45,936 nt of DNA from an uncultured Desulfobacteraceae bacterium (GCA_913060875.1 CAJXSL010000024.1:1-45936); one strand, 5' to 3'. Shown: positions 35,392 to 43,829, counted from the stretch's first letter. Made by a program: numbers and translations. Notes: generated from the letters alone by a model not told the origin.

Positions 35392-35444
35392 GCGACAACG
35401 CATACGGCACATTATTTTCATCTTCGAATAGAGGGGTTCGCGCA

Positions 35445-37298
35445 ATGGTGAAGGAATCCAAAACCAAACCTACCGGTTACGATAAATATGTGAACTGGAA
35501 ACTGTTTGCTATCCCTGTGGTCCTGTTCTTCCTGCTTTTGTTGTTGCCGACATCCGAAGGCATGAAAGATGTGGGGGCGGAATATAAGGTCGGGCCCAAG
35601 GTCGTGGTGGCGCACATAACCCAGGAATTGTTCAAGACCAAAAGCACGGATGCCGAGCAGTGGCAAGTTCTGACGGCCAGGATCATGGAGCAGAACATGC
35701 AGATGGGGGCTCTCAACCGGTCCCGGTTTTTCAAGCGGGATCTCAAGTGGTGCCGCAAGTATCACATCGAAAGCGATGCCGACAACCTGGCCAAATCACA
35801 AGCCTATGTCGCGGAAGAAATCAGCGACGATGCGTTTAAGGCCTTGATGATCGACGCGCTTGCCTTGAGAAAGGAACGGCTGCGATTTGAAGATCTGACC
35901 GGAACCGACAAGGCCGCAGCTGAAAAAGGGGCATGGCACATCAAAGTCGCCATCGCGATGGTGGTTTTCGTGGTGTTCTGTTTCCTGACCGAGTGCATCC
36001 CCCTGCCCGGCGTCGCTTTTTGCATCGGCCTGATTCTGGTGTTCACCGGCGTTGTTACCCGTCAGAAAGTCGCCATGCTCTATTGGAGCGACGCCTGCTG
36101 GTTCATCATGGGCAGCCTGATGTTTGCGGCCGCCTTCGTCAAGACCGGTGTGGACAAACGGGTATGTTTGATGATGTTTCGAAAACTGGCCGTCCCGAAT
36201 GTGAAATGGATAACGTTGGTCTTCTTCATCATCATCGCACCGCTGGCGTCGTTTATTTCCGATCATGCTCTGGCCGCCATGTTTTTGCCCATCGGCATGC
36301 TGTTGTATCAGAACAGCCTGACCAAAGAAGTGCCTTCGGATCCGGAACTCGGCAAAATGCTGATGATTGCCATTGCCATGGCCTGCAATGTCGGGGGATT
36401 CGGAGCGCCTTCGGGGGGTGCCCGTAACGTGATTATGATGACGTATCTGGAAGATATGTTCGGATTGGATATCGGGTACTTCCAATGGGTAAGCTATGCC
36501 ATGCCCTTTGTCTTCGCCATGATCCCCGTCACCTGGATTGTCGTCAACTGGCGTTTCAAACCGCAAATCACTTCCCTGGCACCCGCCATGGAGCACCTGA
36601 AGAGCGAGATTGGTAAAATGGGGGGCTGGGACCGTAAGCAGGTGATTGCCCTGGTCATTTTTATCGTCATGTTGTGGGGATGGTTTACGGAGAAAATCTT
36701 TTTCAATATGGGCATCTATCCCGTGCGGCTCGGCATCGGGGTCATTGCCATTGCCGGCGCCGTGGCTTATCTCCTGGCCGGCGTGGTCAACTGGCGCGAC
36801 TATCAGGATAAAGTCGACTGGGGTGTTATTTGGCTCTACGCGGGCGCCATTATTTTCGGCAAAACGCTGGACGAAACCGGTGCGGCCTATTGGCTGGCCC
36901 GGTCCTGCCTTGAAGTTCTGGCCCCGCTGGGCATGGATGCCGGCATTCCCTTGATGCTGGTGAACAATGGGTTGACATCCATTTTAACCAATTTGATGGC
37001 GGACGGACCTGCCGCGGCAGCGGTCGGGCCGATTTCCCTGAACATGGCGGCCATGGTGCATCCCGGAACGACCTACCTGCCGTTTATGGCCATGGCCACG
37101 GCGGCGGCATCTTCTTTCGCCTATTGTCTTATCATTGGCACGCCCCCCAATGCCATTGTCTACGCCAGCGGCTACCTGGAGCCGAAAGACTATGTCCGGG
37201 TCGGTGCCGTTATGTGGGTTGTCGCCAATGTCGTCCTTGTCCTGCTCACAACGGTCTACTGGGTTTTCCGAGGGTTTGGCGGATTACCTAACTTCTAA
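35445..37298 (+). CDS. SLC13/DASS family anion:Na+ symporter (first)
   Basis: A 617-aa transporter of the divalent-anion:sodium symporter family (dicarboxylates, sulfate and related anions). After the first membrane helix (LFAIPVVLFFLLLLLP) there is an unusual ~130-residue hydrophilic, probably extracytoplasmic segment, then the canonical helices. Ion/substrate-site regions are seen in the N-terminal half (GGFGAPSGGARNVIM) and the C-terminal half (NGLTSILTNLMADGPAAAA and IGTPPNAIVYASGY). The ATG at 35445 follows GAGGGGTTCGCGCA. It is in the kinase-receiver-transporter module C. The substrate is not determined. Confidence 0.87.
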   Translation: MVKESKTKPTGYDKYVNWKLFAIPVVLFFLLLLLPTSEGMKDVGAEYKVGPKVVVAHITQELFKTKSTDAEQWQVLTARIMEQNMQMGALNRSRFFKRDLKWCRKYHIESDADNLAKSQAYVAEEISDDAFKALMIDALALRKERLRFEDLTGTDKAAAEKGAWHIKVAIAMVVFVVFCFLTECIPLPGVAFCIGLILVFTGVVTRQKVAMLYWSDACWFIMGSLMFAAAFVKTGVDKRVCLMMFRKLAVPNVKWITLVFFIIIAPLASFISDHALAAMFLPIGMLLYQNSLTKEVPSDPELGKMLMIAIAMACNVGGFGAPSGGARNVIMMTYLEDMFGLDIGYFQWVSYAMPFVFAMIPVTWIVVNWRFKPQITSLAPAMEHLKSEIGKMGGWDRKQVIALVIFIVMLWGWFTEKIFFNMGIYPVRLGIGVIAIAGAVAYLLAGVVNWRDYQDKVDWGVIWLYAGAIIFGKTLDETGAAYWLARSCLEVLAPLGMDAGIPLMLVNNGLTSILTNLMADGPAAAAVGPISLNMAAMVHPGTTYLPFMAMATAAASSFAYCLIIGTPPNAIVYASGYLEPKDYVRVGAVMWVVANVVLVLLTTVYWVFRGFGGLPNF

Positions 37299-37345
37299 AC
37301 AAAAGAGGCTTTCCATACGAAAATTTCCCAAGGGGGTTGGAACAC

Positions 37346-37510
37346 ATGGCGCCGCACGACCACAACGATGGAAACAAGCCCTCAAAACCATGGGTATTTG
37401 CTGATGGGAAGCTGTATTTCAGCCGGCAAATGGAGCGCCGCATATTCTTCGTATTGACGATGGTCATGCTCATCGTCGGCCTTTGCACCAAATGCGGTTT
37501 TATCTCGTGA
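37346..37510 (+). CDS. Small single-pass membrane protein (54 aa)
   Basis: A 54-aa ORF, starting MAPHDHNDGN with a hydrophilic N-terminus (~30 residues, including PWVFADGKLYFSRQ) and one membrane helix (IFFVLTMVMLIVGLC), ending CTKCGFIS. A G-rich AAGGGGGTTGG sits ~6 bp before the ATG at 37346. It lies 47 bp after the SLC13 gene and 28 bp before the Yip1-like gene, all on one strand. The composition and position support a real gene. It may be an accessory peptide of the transporter. Confidence 0.7.
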   Translation: MAPHDHNDGNKPSKPWVFADGKLYFSRQMERRIFFVLTMVMLIVGLCTKCGFIS

Positions 37511-37538
37511 GAAACCGAGCGCAATCAATGGGTATTTT

Positions 37539-38036
37539 ATGATCCGGTATTATCTGCACATGGTCATTCAGGTCCTGAAAGGACCCCGCCTGTTTTTCGA
37601 CACCCATGCCGTCGAGCTCAGGATGACGCGTCCCATTGGCGCTCTGGCCATATCCAGTGCGGTATTTGTCGCGGCCAGCCTTTTGCGCCAACTGCCGGCG
37701 GACCCGCTGACCTGCGGCGGCGTGCTTTTCATCAATGCCATGGGCATGGTGTTGATAACATCATTGGCAGGATATGCCGTCATGCGAATCATGATGGGAA
37801 ATTGTGTCCCCTTTCCATCCTTCTTCAGCATCTATGCGTTATCGAGCAGTGCGGTTCTTTTGATTGCCTGGATACCCTTGGGGGCCTGGCTCACGGAACC
37901 CTATAAATGGTGGCTGATTGGTACTGGAATGACCCGCTCGCTGGGCTTCAGCAAGGGCAATGCGTTTCTGGTTATCCTGGCCTCCATTTTCGGGGTGGCG
38001 GCGTTCTTCAACCTTGTGCTGCATTCCTGTCTATGA
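37539..38036 (+). CDS. Yip1-like membrane protein
   Basis: A 165-aa protein with about five membrane helices and an N-terminal amphipathic segment (VLKGPRLFFDTH) typical of bacterial Yip1-domain (DUF1282-like) proteins, whose role is unknown. No catalytic motif is visible. The ATG at 37539 has no strong Shine-Dalgarno site but directly follows the small membrane protein gene. It probably belongs to the same transcript as the SLC13 gene and may be a membrane partner. The family assignment is moderate. Confidence 0.65.
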   Translation: MIRYYLHMVIQVLKGPRLFFDTHAVELRMTRPIGALAISSAVFVAASLLRQLPADPLTCGGVLFINAMGMVLITSLAGYAVMRIMMGNCVPFPSFFSIYALSSSAVLLIAWIPLGAWLTEPYKWWLIGTGMTRSLGFSKGNAFLVILASIFGVAAFFNLVLHSCL

Positions 38037-38149
38037 ATGCGGGACGCGGCATGTGTGGCGCAGAACACGGGCGGCTGTTTGGTCCGGCCCCCAAAAAAAA
38101 CGTCCGTCTGCGAACGATCAAAGCGTAAACCTACAGGGAGATGCCTTCA

Positions 38150-39052
38150 ATGCGTGAAACCATAAAAGTGCTCATGGTCGACGACGAGAAACAATTTCGT
38201 ACGACCACCGAAAAATTGCTCAACCGCAAAGGGTTTCAAACCATCCTGGCGGCCAGCGGAGAAGAAGCCACCGCGAAGCTTTCCGAACAACCCGATGTCG
38301 TTGTCCTGGACATAAAAATGGGAGGCATGGACGGTCACCAGACCCTGAGGGAAATAAAAGCCCAATTTCCCGATATGCCGGTCATCATGCTCACCGGACA
38401 TGGGGCCCTGCGGTCGGCCAAAGAGGCTCTTGGCGAAGGGGCCTATGACTATCTCACAAAGCCTTGCGATATTGATCTTCTGGCGTCGAAAATCAGGGAC
38501 GCCTATCATCAGCGCCACCTTGACGACAGCTTCGAGGAGCGGCGGGTCATGGGTGCCATGGTGCCCCTCCAAGAGTACACCACCATGAACGGCGACACCA
38601 CCATTCGTGAAGCCGTCGCCACCCTCAAGGAGTCTTTCGCCCTGAAGACCGCCACCAGCCGTATTATGGAGACCGGTCATCGTTCCATTCTGGTGATGGA
38701 TAACCAGGAAGATTTGGAAGGCATCTTAACCATTTGCGATTTGCTCGAAATGGCGATGCCGTCCTATCTGAAGGCTCCTAAACCCTCTACCGCCGACAGC
38801 ATTCAATACTCGCCGATGTTTTGGAAAAACATGTTCAGCCAGGGGATTTTGGCCAATGCCGAGACAAAAATTCGGGATGTCATGTCGCCACCGCCGCCGG
38901 TCATTGACGGTACGGCAAGCATCATGGAAGCCGCTTACACGATGGTTAACGGCAACGCCCGCCGTTTGGTGGTGGCGTTGTCCGGACGGATTGCGGGGGT
39001 GATCCGGGAACAGGATTTATTTTTCGTGATCGAAAGGATCCTGCGTGCCTGA
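38150..39052 (+). CDS. Receiver-CBS pair response regulator
   Basis: A 300-aa protein with a receiver (residues 1-120, acceptor Asp54 in VLDIKMGGMDG, Asp11-Asp12, MLTGHG, LTKPCD) followed by two CBS domains (about residues 140-205 and 240-298; TTIREAVATLKESF, GHRSILVMDNQ, IRDVMSPPPPVIDG, ARRLVVAL). CBS pairs bind adenosyl nucleotides, so output may depend on both phosphorylation and energy charge. ATG 38150 is chosen because AGGGAG lies 9 bp upstream; ATG 38141 touches that site. It is the third receiver of module C, between the Yip1-like gene and a degenerate receiver. Confidence 0.85.
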   Translation: MRETIKVLMVDDEKQFRTTTEKLLNRKGFQTILAASGEEATAKLSEQPDVVVLDIKMGGMDGHQTLREIKAQFPDMPVIMLTGHGALRSAKEALGEGAYDYLTKPCDIDLLASKIRDAYHQRHLDDSFEERRVMGAMVPLQEYTTMNGDTTIREAVATLKESFALKTATSRIMETGHRSILVMDNQEDLEGILTICDLLEMAMPSYLKAPKPSTADSIQYSPMFWKNMFSQGILANAETKIRDVMSPPPPVIDGTASIMEAAYTMVNGNARRLVVALSGRIAGVIREQDLFFVIERILRA

Positions 39053-39082
39053 GGTGATGGCCCCTCGACGACGGGAGGAAAG

Positions 39083-39502
39083 ATGAGCGCGCCTTTCACT
39101 ATATTGATTGCGGACCGTAATTCGCATGTGCGCATGTTTTTAATGCGTGAATTGATGGCCGAAGGCTATCGGGTAAAACTGGCGGCCACGGGTGCCAACG
39201 TCCTGACGATGGTCTATGCGCGCGAGGAGATTGATCTGCTGATTCTGGACCCGGACCTGCCGGGCTGTGAAATGGATGCCATGCTCAAGGTGCTGGGGGA
39301 TAGGATCCCGCCGTTGCCCGTGGTTCTTCACACCCATCGGCGCTCAGAAGAGGCCCGTTGCCCAGAGCATGACGGGTGGCTTGTCGTCATCGAAAAGACC
39401 GGAGACAGCGTGGAGCGTATCAAAGAAACCGTCGGCCGAATGCTCCAGTATTCTTGTGCCTCGGCGGCTGCCGCCCACCAAGCCGAGGATTGGGATCCAT
39501 AA
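39083..39502 (+). CDS. Degenerate receiver-domain protein
   Basis: A 139-aa receiver-like fold with a degraded active site. Asp56 (LILDPDLPG) is in the acceptor position, but the usual acidic pair is reduced to IADRN, the switch region reads VVLHTHRRS and no KP motif is present. It may not be phosphorylated and could instead act as a constitutive protein-binding module. It ends in an Ala-rich tail. GGAGG precedes the ATG by 5 bp, and it lies 30 bp after the REC-CBS gene. The gap to the next SLC13 gene (39605) shows nothing else. Confidence 0.75.
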   Translation: MSAPFTILIADRNSHVRMFLMRELMAEGYRVKLAATGANVLTMVYAREEIDLLILDPDLPGCEMDAMLKVLGDRIPPLPVVLHTHRRSEEARCPEHDGWLVVIEKTGDSVERIKETVGRMLQYSCASAAAAHQAEDWDP

Positions 39503-39604
39503 GAGAAAGATACCGTCACGGTACGATCTTCAGCGGGTTTTACCGGCGGTATTCGCATAGACGATCGCCAATATTTAACGGGAGAAATATTTCGAGGAGG
39601 GTGC

Positions 39605-41296
39605 ATGTCACATCAAATGTCGATGGAGGAGAACGTGACCCCGCATATGTCGGCTGCCAAGTCGACAGCCCAGGGATGGTCATGGAAGAGCCGGCCGGGA
39701 TATAAGCCGCTATTACTTCTCGGTGCTGCATTGGTTTTTGTGGCAATTGTCATTTTGCCGCCGCCGCAAAGCATGCTTGACATGGTCAGCCAGGCGGATC
39801 CCCCTGGATATAAACTGGCCCGGGGCTGCGATACCATCACCGACTCGGTGAACAAGAAACTGCGTCCCAAAGCCTTCCAAGCGGCCAATGAAGAGACACC
39901 ATCAACCAGTGATTTTCATCATGAACCTTTGCTGACCTCACGGGAGGTGGCGCAGCTGGCCAAAATAATGGTCGGCATCCTTTTTTTAGCGGCATTTTTA
40001 TGGGGAACCGAATCCTTACCGCTGGGGGCCACGGATATTCTGGTGGGGGTGATGCTGTACCTGTTTTCAATCCTGCCCATCAACGAGATTTCCCAGGCCT
40101 ATATGAAAGATGCCGTTTTTTTCATTTTCGGCATTTTGGCGGTGGCTGTGGGGGTAGCCAAAACGGGCCTTGATAAGCGGATCGGTCTCATCCTGTTAAG
40201 TCGAATCAGCAGTGCCAAAGCCTTTGCCTTCTGCTTCCTGCCCATGCTGGCGATGTCGGCGGGGTTTTTATCCGAGCACGCCCTGGTGGCTTTGTTGATC
40301 CCCGTATTGATGGGAATCTACAAGGTGACCTGTAAAATGCACGGTGTTCAAAAAGACCGGGCACTGGCCATTTTCCTTTTGCTGGGGGTTTGCTTTGCCG
40401 CCAACCACGGGGGGCCGGGTTCACCGGCGGCCGGGGGGCGGAATGCCATTATGGTCGGTTATTTGATGGAGTACGGTTTCCCGATTTCGTTTCTCGACTG
40501 GATGAAGATCGGTATGCCGTTCGTCCCGCTCATGGCCGTCGTGATCGGAGCCTATATGTATATCCGGTGCAAACCCAAATTCGTCGTCCAGGGCGTCAAC
40601 CCCAGTGAAGTGGTCAAGGCCGAGGTGGCCCGGATGCCAAAGTTCGGCGGCAAGGAAGCGATGATGGCCGTTATTCTGGTTGCACTGGTCGTCGCCTGGA
40701 TCGTCCTTGGCGAGCATGCCGGTTTAGGGGGGCCGACACTCTATGCCGTGATGGCCATGTTCATCTGCCGCATTATTACCTGGGAGGACGTACAGGAAGG
40801 TGTGGCCTTTGACGTCGTCGGACTGTACGCCGCGGCCTGCGCCATGGGCGTCGGCCTGAAGTTTACGGGCGGCGCTTTGTGGTTGGCGGATTCTTTCGTC
40901 AACCTGCTGCCCGATGTGCTGACCCAGGGGGACGGCCTCGTCGTCGGTGTCAGTTTGCTCACCGGCACCATGACCAATTTTATGAGTGATGGCGCCACGG
41001 TGGCCGCACTGGGGCCCATTGTGCTTCCCATGGCGACCCTGGCCAATGTCAGCGTTTGGAAGGTTGGGTTGATTACTTCTTTTTCCTCTTCATTTGCCAA
41101 TTTTCTGGTGGTGGGTACCCCCAACAATGCCATCTGTTTCGGCATGGGGCGCGATCCGGAAACCGGCGAGCGACTGTTGGATGTGATGGATTTCGTCAAA
41201 TACGGGGTTCCGGTGACGCTCCTGGCGTGGGTCGTTCTCTGGCTCTGGGGTGTGTTCGGATACTGGCGGCTATTGGTGTGGCCGGTGGGGGGATGA
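39605..41296 (+). CDS. SLC13/DASS family anion:Na+ symporter (second)
   Basis: A 563-aa divalent-anion:sodium symporter family member. It has a ~35-residue hydrophilic N-terminus and, as in the transporter at 35445, a ~70-residue extracytoplasmic segment after the first helix (LLLLGAALVFVAIVIL). Substrate/ion-site regions are NHGGPGSPAAGGRNAIM, LTGTMTNFMSDGATVAALG and VGTPNNAICFGMG. GGAGG lies 5 bp before the ATG. It follows the receiver genes of module C and precedes the module D kinase by 40 bp, so it may be paired with either. The substrate is not determined. Confidence 0.86.
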   Translation: MSHQMSMEENVTPHMSAAKSTAQGWSWKSRPGYKPLLLLGAALVFVAIVILPPPQSMLDMVSQADPPGYKLARGCDTITDSVNKKLRPKAFQAANEETPSTSDFHHEPLLTSREVAQLAKIMVGILFLAAFLWGTESLPLGATDILVGVMLYLFSILPINEISQAYMKDAVFFIFGILAVAVGVAKTGLDKRIGLILLSRISSAKAFAFCFLPMLAMSAGFLSEHALVALLIPVLMGIYKVTCKMHGVQKDRALAIFLLLGVCFAANHGGPGSPAAGGRNAIMVGYLMEYGFPISFLDWMKIGMPFVPLMAVVIGAYMYIRCKPKFVVQGVNPSEVVKAEVARMPKFGGKEAMMAVILVALVVAWIVLGEHAGLGGPTLYAVMAMFICRIITWEDVQEGVAFDVVGLYAAACAMGVGLKFTGGALWLADSFVNLLPDVLTQGDGLVVGVSLLTGTMTNFMSDGATVAALGPIVLPMATLANVSVWKVGLITSFSSSFANFLVVGTPNNAICFGMGRDPETGERLLDVMDFVKYGVPVTLLAWVVLWLWGVFGYWRLLVWPVGG

Positions 41297-41336
41297 TGTC
41301 TTTCCGCAGCAAGAATTCATTGGAACGGAGCACCTT

Positions 41337-42998
41337 ATGAAGGAGCGGCTGTATCGCAGTCTCCAGCAGAAAAGCATCGCCCTGACCCTGGTGGTGTCGC
41401 TGGCCCCGTTGCTGATCCTGGGGGCGACCCTATATCACCAGTTTGAAAATACCTGTCGTGAGAAAACCAGGGAGCAAATCAGTTATCGGGCCCAGGCCCA
41501 GGCCGAAGCGATCGACCTTTTTTTGAAGGAGCGTACCGCCATCCTGAATGCCATGGCCGATACCCATACCTTTCAGCACATGATCGACACCCAAAACCTG
41601 ACGCGTATTTTCGAAGTGATGAATGCGCGGGCCGGCGCTTTTGTCGATTTGGGCATCATCGACAATACCGGCACCCACAGAGCCTATGTGGGCCCCTACG
41701 ATCTCCGTGGCCGCAATTACATCGATCAACCCTGGTTCAATGAAGTCATGATCAAGGGGCACTACAAGAGCGATGTCTATATGGGGTTTCGCCAGCAGCC
41801 CCATTTCATCATTGCGGTCAGACGACATGAAAACCAGCAGGCCTGGATCCTGCGGGCGACCATCGATCCCAATCGCTTGGAGGAAATTATACGATCGGCC
41901 CGGATCGGTCGCACCGGAGATGCCTACCTGGTCAACCGGCAGGGGGTTTTCCAGACCCGATCGCGTTTTGAAGGAGCCGTCCTCAGCAAGGCCAACCTCG
42001 ACACACGGCAGTTCGGTGGGCGTATTACCGTCATCGAAATGAAGGATCACACCGGAGAGGACTGCCTTTATGCCGGCAGCTGGCTAAATGACAACAAGTG
42101 GCTGCTCGTGATCAATCAACAGCCCTTGGAACTCCTTTCGCGCTTGTTTGCCTTGCGCCAGATGGAAATGGTCATCATTACCCTGGGCGTTTTGGGGATC
42201 GTGGCCACGACCATTTTCACGACGCGCCTGGTTATCAATCGTCTGAAAAGGACGGATCTGGAAATGATCGAGCTCAACGCCCAACTGGTCCAGTCGGACA
42301 AACTCGCGGCATTGGGGAAAATGGCGGCCGGCGTGGCTCATGAGATCAACAATCCATTGGCGGTCATTCTTCAGAAAACAGGCTGGATGGAGGACCTCCT
42401 GGAAGAGGAGGATTTTCAGAACTGTGAAAACCTGGACGAATTCCAGAAGTCTATCGCCAAAATCGAAGAACACGTTGAACGGGCGCGTAAAGTGGTCCAT
42501 AATATGCTTGGATATGCCCGGAGAATGGAACCGCGGCAGGAAGATGTGGATGTGAATGATACCATTCAACAGACCATCACACTTTTGGAAAACCATGCCC
42601 GGATCAACAATATCGATATCCAGATCGACCTGGCCGATTCGATTCCGATCATCGCCAGCGATCAGGCGCAACTGCAGCAGGTTTTTCTGAATTTGCTCAA
42701 CAATGCCATCGATGCCATCGGCAGCAACGGTTCCATCGATGTGGTCAGCCTTCGCGAGGATGACCGTATCGTGGTCAGAATCAAGGATGACGGCCCCGGG
42801 CTCAGCGATGAGATGATCCGAAAAATATTCGATCCGTTTTATACGACCAAGGAGCCCGGCAAGGGGACCGGCCTGGGACTTTGGGTGAGCCACAGCATTA
42901 TGGCCAAAATGGGTGGCAACATCCACGTCAAAAACAATCCCGACAGGGGCGCCATTTTTACAGTGGAGATCCCGATCGTCATTCCGGAGAAGAAATAA
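41337..42998 (+). CDS. Cache-domain sensor histidine kinase (module D)
   Basis: A 553-aa paralogue of 24486 and 33152. Membrane helices near residues ~17-36 and ~275-300 bracket a double-Cache sensor with FVDLGIIDNTGTHRAYVGPY, PWFNEVM, SDVYMGFRQQPHFIIAV and AYLVNRQGVFQTR. The kinase core has phospho-acceptor His335 in GVAHEINNP, N box NLLNNAIDAI, DDGPGLS and GTGLGLW. ATG 41337 has GGAG 6 bp upstream. Unlike the other two Cache kinases it has no sigma-54 promoter or TGTAAAAAAA element in front, so it is probably transcribed with the upstream transporter. A receiver gene follows after 23 bp. Confidence 0.9.
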   Translation: MKERLYRSLQQKSIALTLVVSLAPLLILGATLYHQFENTCREKTREQISYRAQAQAEAIDLFLKERTAILNAMADTHTFQHMIDTQNLTRIFEVMNARAGAFVDLGIIDNTGTHRAYVGPYDLRGRNYIDQPWFNEVMIKGHYKSDVYMGFRQQPHFIIAVRRHENQQAWILRATIDPNRLEEIIRSARIGRTGDAYLVNRQGVFQTRSRFEGAVLSKANLDTRQFGGRITVIEMKDHTGEDCLYAGSWLNDNKWLLVINQQPLELLSRLFALRQMEMVIITLGVLGIVATTIFTTRLVINRLKRTDLEMIELNAQLVQSDKLAALGKMAAGVAHEINNPLAVILQKTGWMEDLLEEEDFQNCENLDEFQKSIAKIEEHVERARKVVHNMLGYARRMEPRQEDVDVNDTIQQTITLLENHARINNIDIQIDLADSIPIIASDQAQLQQVFLNLLNNAIDAIGSNGSIDVVSLREDDRIVVRIKDDGPGLSDEMIRKIFDPFYTTKEPGKGTGLGLWVSHSIMAKMGGNIHVKNNPDRGAIFTVEIPIVIPEKK

Positions 42999-43021
42999 AC
43001 GACCATCAAGGGGAGGACTCA

Positions 43022-43480
43022 ATGGATTATTTCAGCATCTTGGTTGTCGACGATGAAGTCGATTTTCTCGAAACGCTGGTCAAACGACTCCAAAAACGCA
43101 ATATCGATACCGTCGGCGTCACCAGTGGTGAGAAAGCACTGGAAACCATGGTCAACAAACGCTTCGACGTGGTCATCCTGGATATAAAGATGCCGGGAGG
43201 GATGGACGGCATCGAAACCCTGCGTGAAATCAAACGGCATCAGCCCTTGGCGGAAGTGATTCTGCTAACGGGGCACGGCTCGGTGGAAACCAGCATCGAA
43301 GGCATGAAAATGGGGGCTTTCGATTACCTCCTGAAGCCGATTAAATTGGAAGATCTGATGGTCAAGCTGGGTGAGGCCTTTGAAAAGAAAGATCTCCAGG
43401 AACAAAAAATCAGGAAGGCCCGCATCAAAGAGCTGATACGCTTTCCTGGACGTGTGTTTCAACAGGAAAAGGAAGAATAG
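43022..43480 (+). CDS. REC-only response regulator (module D)
   Basis: A 152-aa receiver with acceptor Asp54 in VILDIKMPGGMDG (one extra Gly), Asp10-Asp11, LLTGHG and LLKPIK. It has a charged tail EQKIRKARIKELIRFPGR of the same type as 26247 and 34945. The helix motif LVKRLQKRN links it to the module B receivers. GGGAGG lies 5 bp before the ATG. It is the last gene before the terminator at 43513 and most likely the partner of the module D kinase. Confidence 0.9.
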   Translation: MDYFSILVVDDEVDFLETLVKRLQKRNIDTVGVTSGEKALETMVNKRFDVVILDIKMPGGMDGIETLREIKRHQPLAEVILLTGHGSVETSIEGMKMGAFDYLLKPIKLEDLMVKLGEAFEKKDLQEQKIRKARIKELIRFPGRVFQQEKEE

Positions 43481-43512
43481 AACTCCCCTTCATTTGATCA
43501 ACGTGTCGTCAT

Positions 43513-43558
43513 AGCCGGTTGGATGCTGCTTCCCCCAGGCCTTCAGCCGGCTTTTTTT
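43513..43558 (+). terminator. Intrinsic terminator of module D
   Basis: AGCCGG (43513-43518) pairs with CCGGCT (43546-43551), the stem is extended by G-U pairs, and seven T residues follow (43552-43558). It separates the receiver gene from the lactate permease unit. Confidence 0.8.
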
Positions 43559-43593
43559 GTTCCAACAACCTGTCGCAAATCCTCTACTTTAAA

Positions 43594-43609
43594 TTCGAAG
43601 TTCTTCGAA
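43594..43609. promoter_or_regulatory. Candidate regulator site: TTCGAAG palindrome upstream of the lactate permease
   Basis: TTCGAAG (43594-43600) and CTTCGAA (43603-43609) form a perfect 7-bp dyad with a 2-bp spacer. It sits 83 bp upstream of a sigma-54-like promoter, a fitting distance for an enhancer-binding protein. It differs from the TGTAAAAAAA element of modules A-C. Confidence 0.45.
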
Positions 43610-43692
43610 AAATAGCCCTCTTTATCACACGCATTTTATCATCAGATCCATATCCATAAGGGATTAAAGGGAATTCAGGTCAGAGGTTCGGT

Positions 43693-43707
43693 GGGCATGC
43701 TTTTTGT
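43693..43707 (+). promoter_or_regulatory. Degenerate sigma-54-like promoter of the lactate permease gene
   Basis: GGGCATGCTTTTTGT aligns with the -24/-12 pattern (GG-N10-GC), with GT instead of GC at -12. Weaker than the promoters at 21050, 24426 and 33041. It lies ~120 bp before the permease ATG. The rest of the gap 43481-43829 contains only the terminator and the dyad listed above. Confidence 0.4.
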
Positions 43708-43829
43708 AAATGGAATCACAGGCGTTTGTGCCCAAGGACGGATAGCGAAGATGTTATGCCGCCGAATTGCGGTGGCGATCGGCAGTCGTTGAAACGTGAA
43801 ATAGAAACGTAAAAAAGGGAGGAAGTCTC

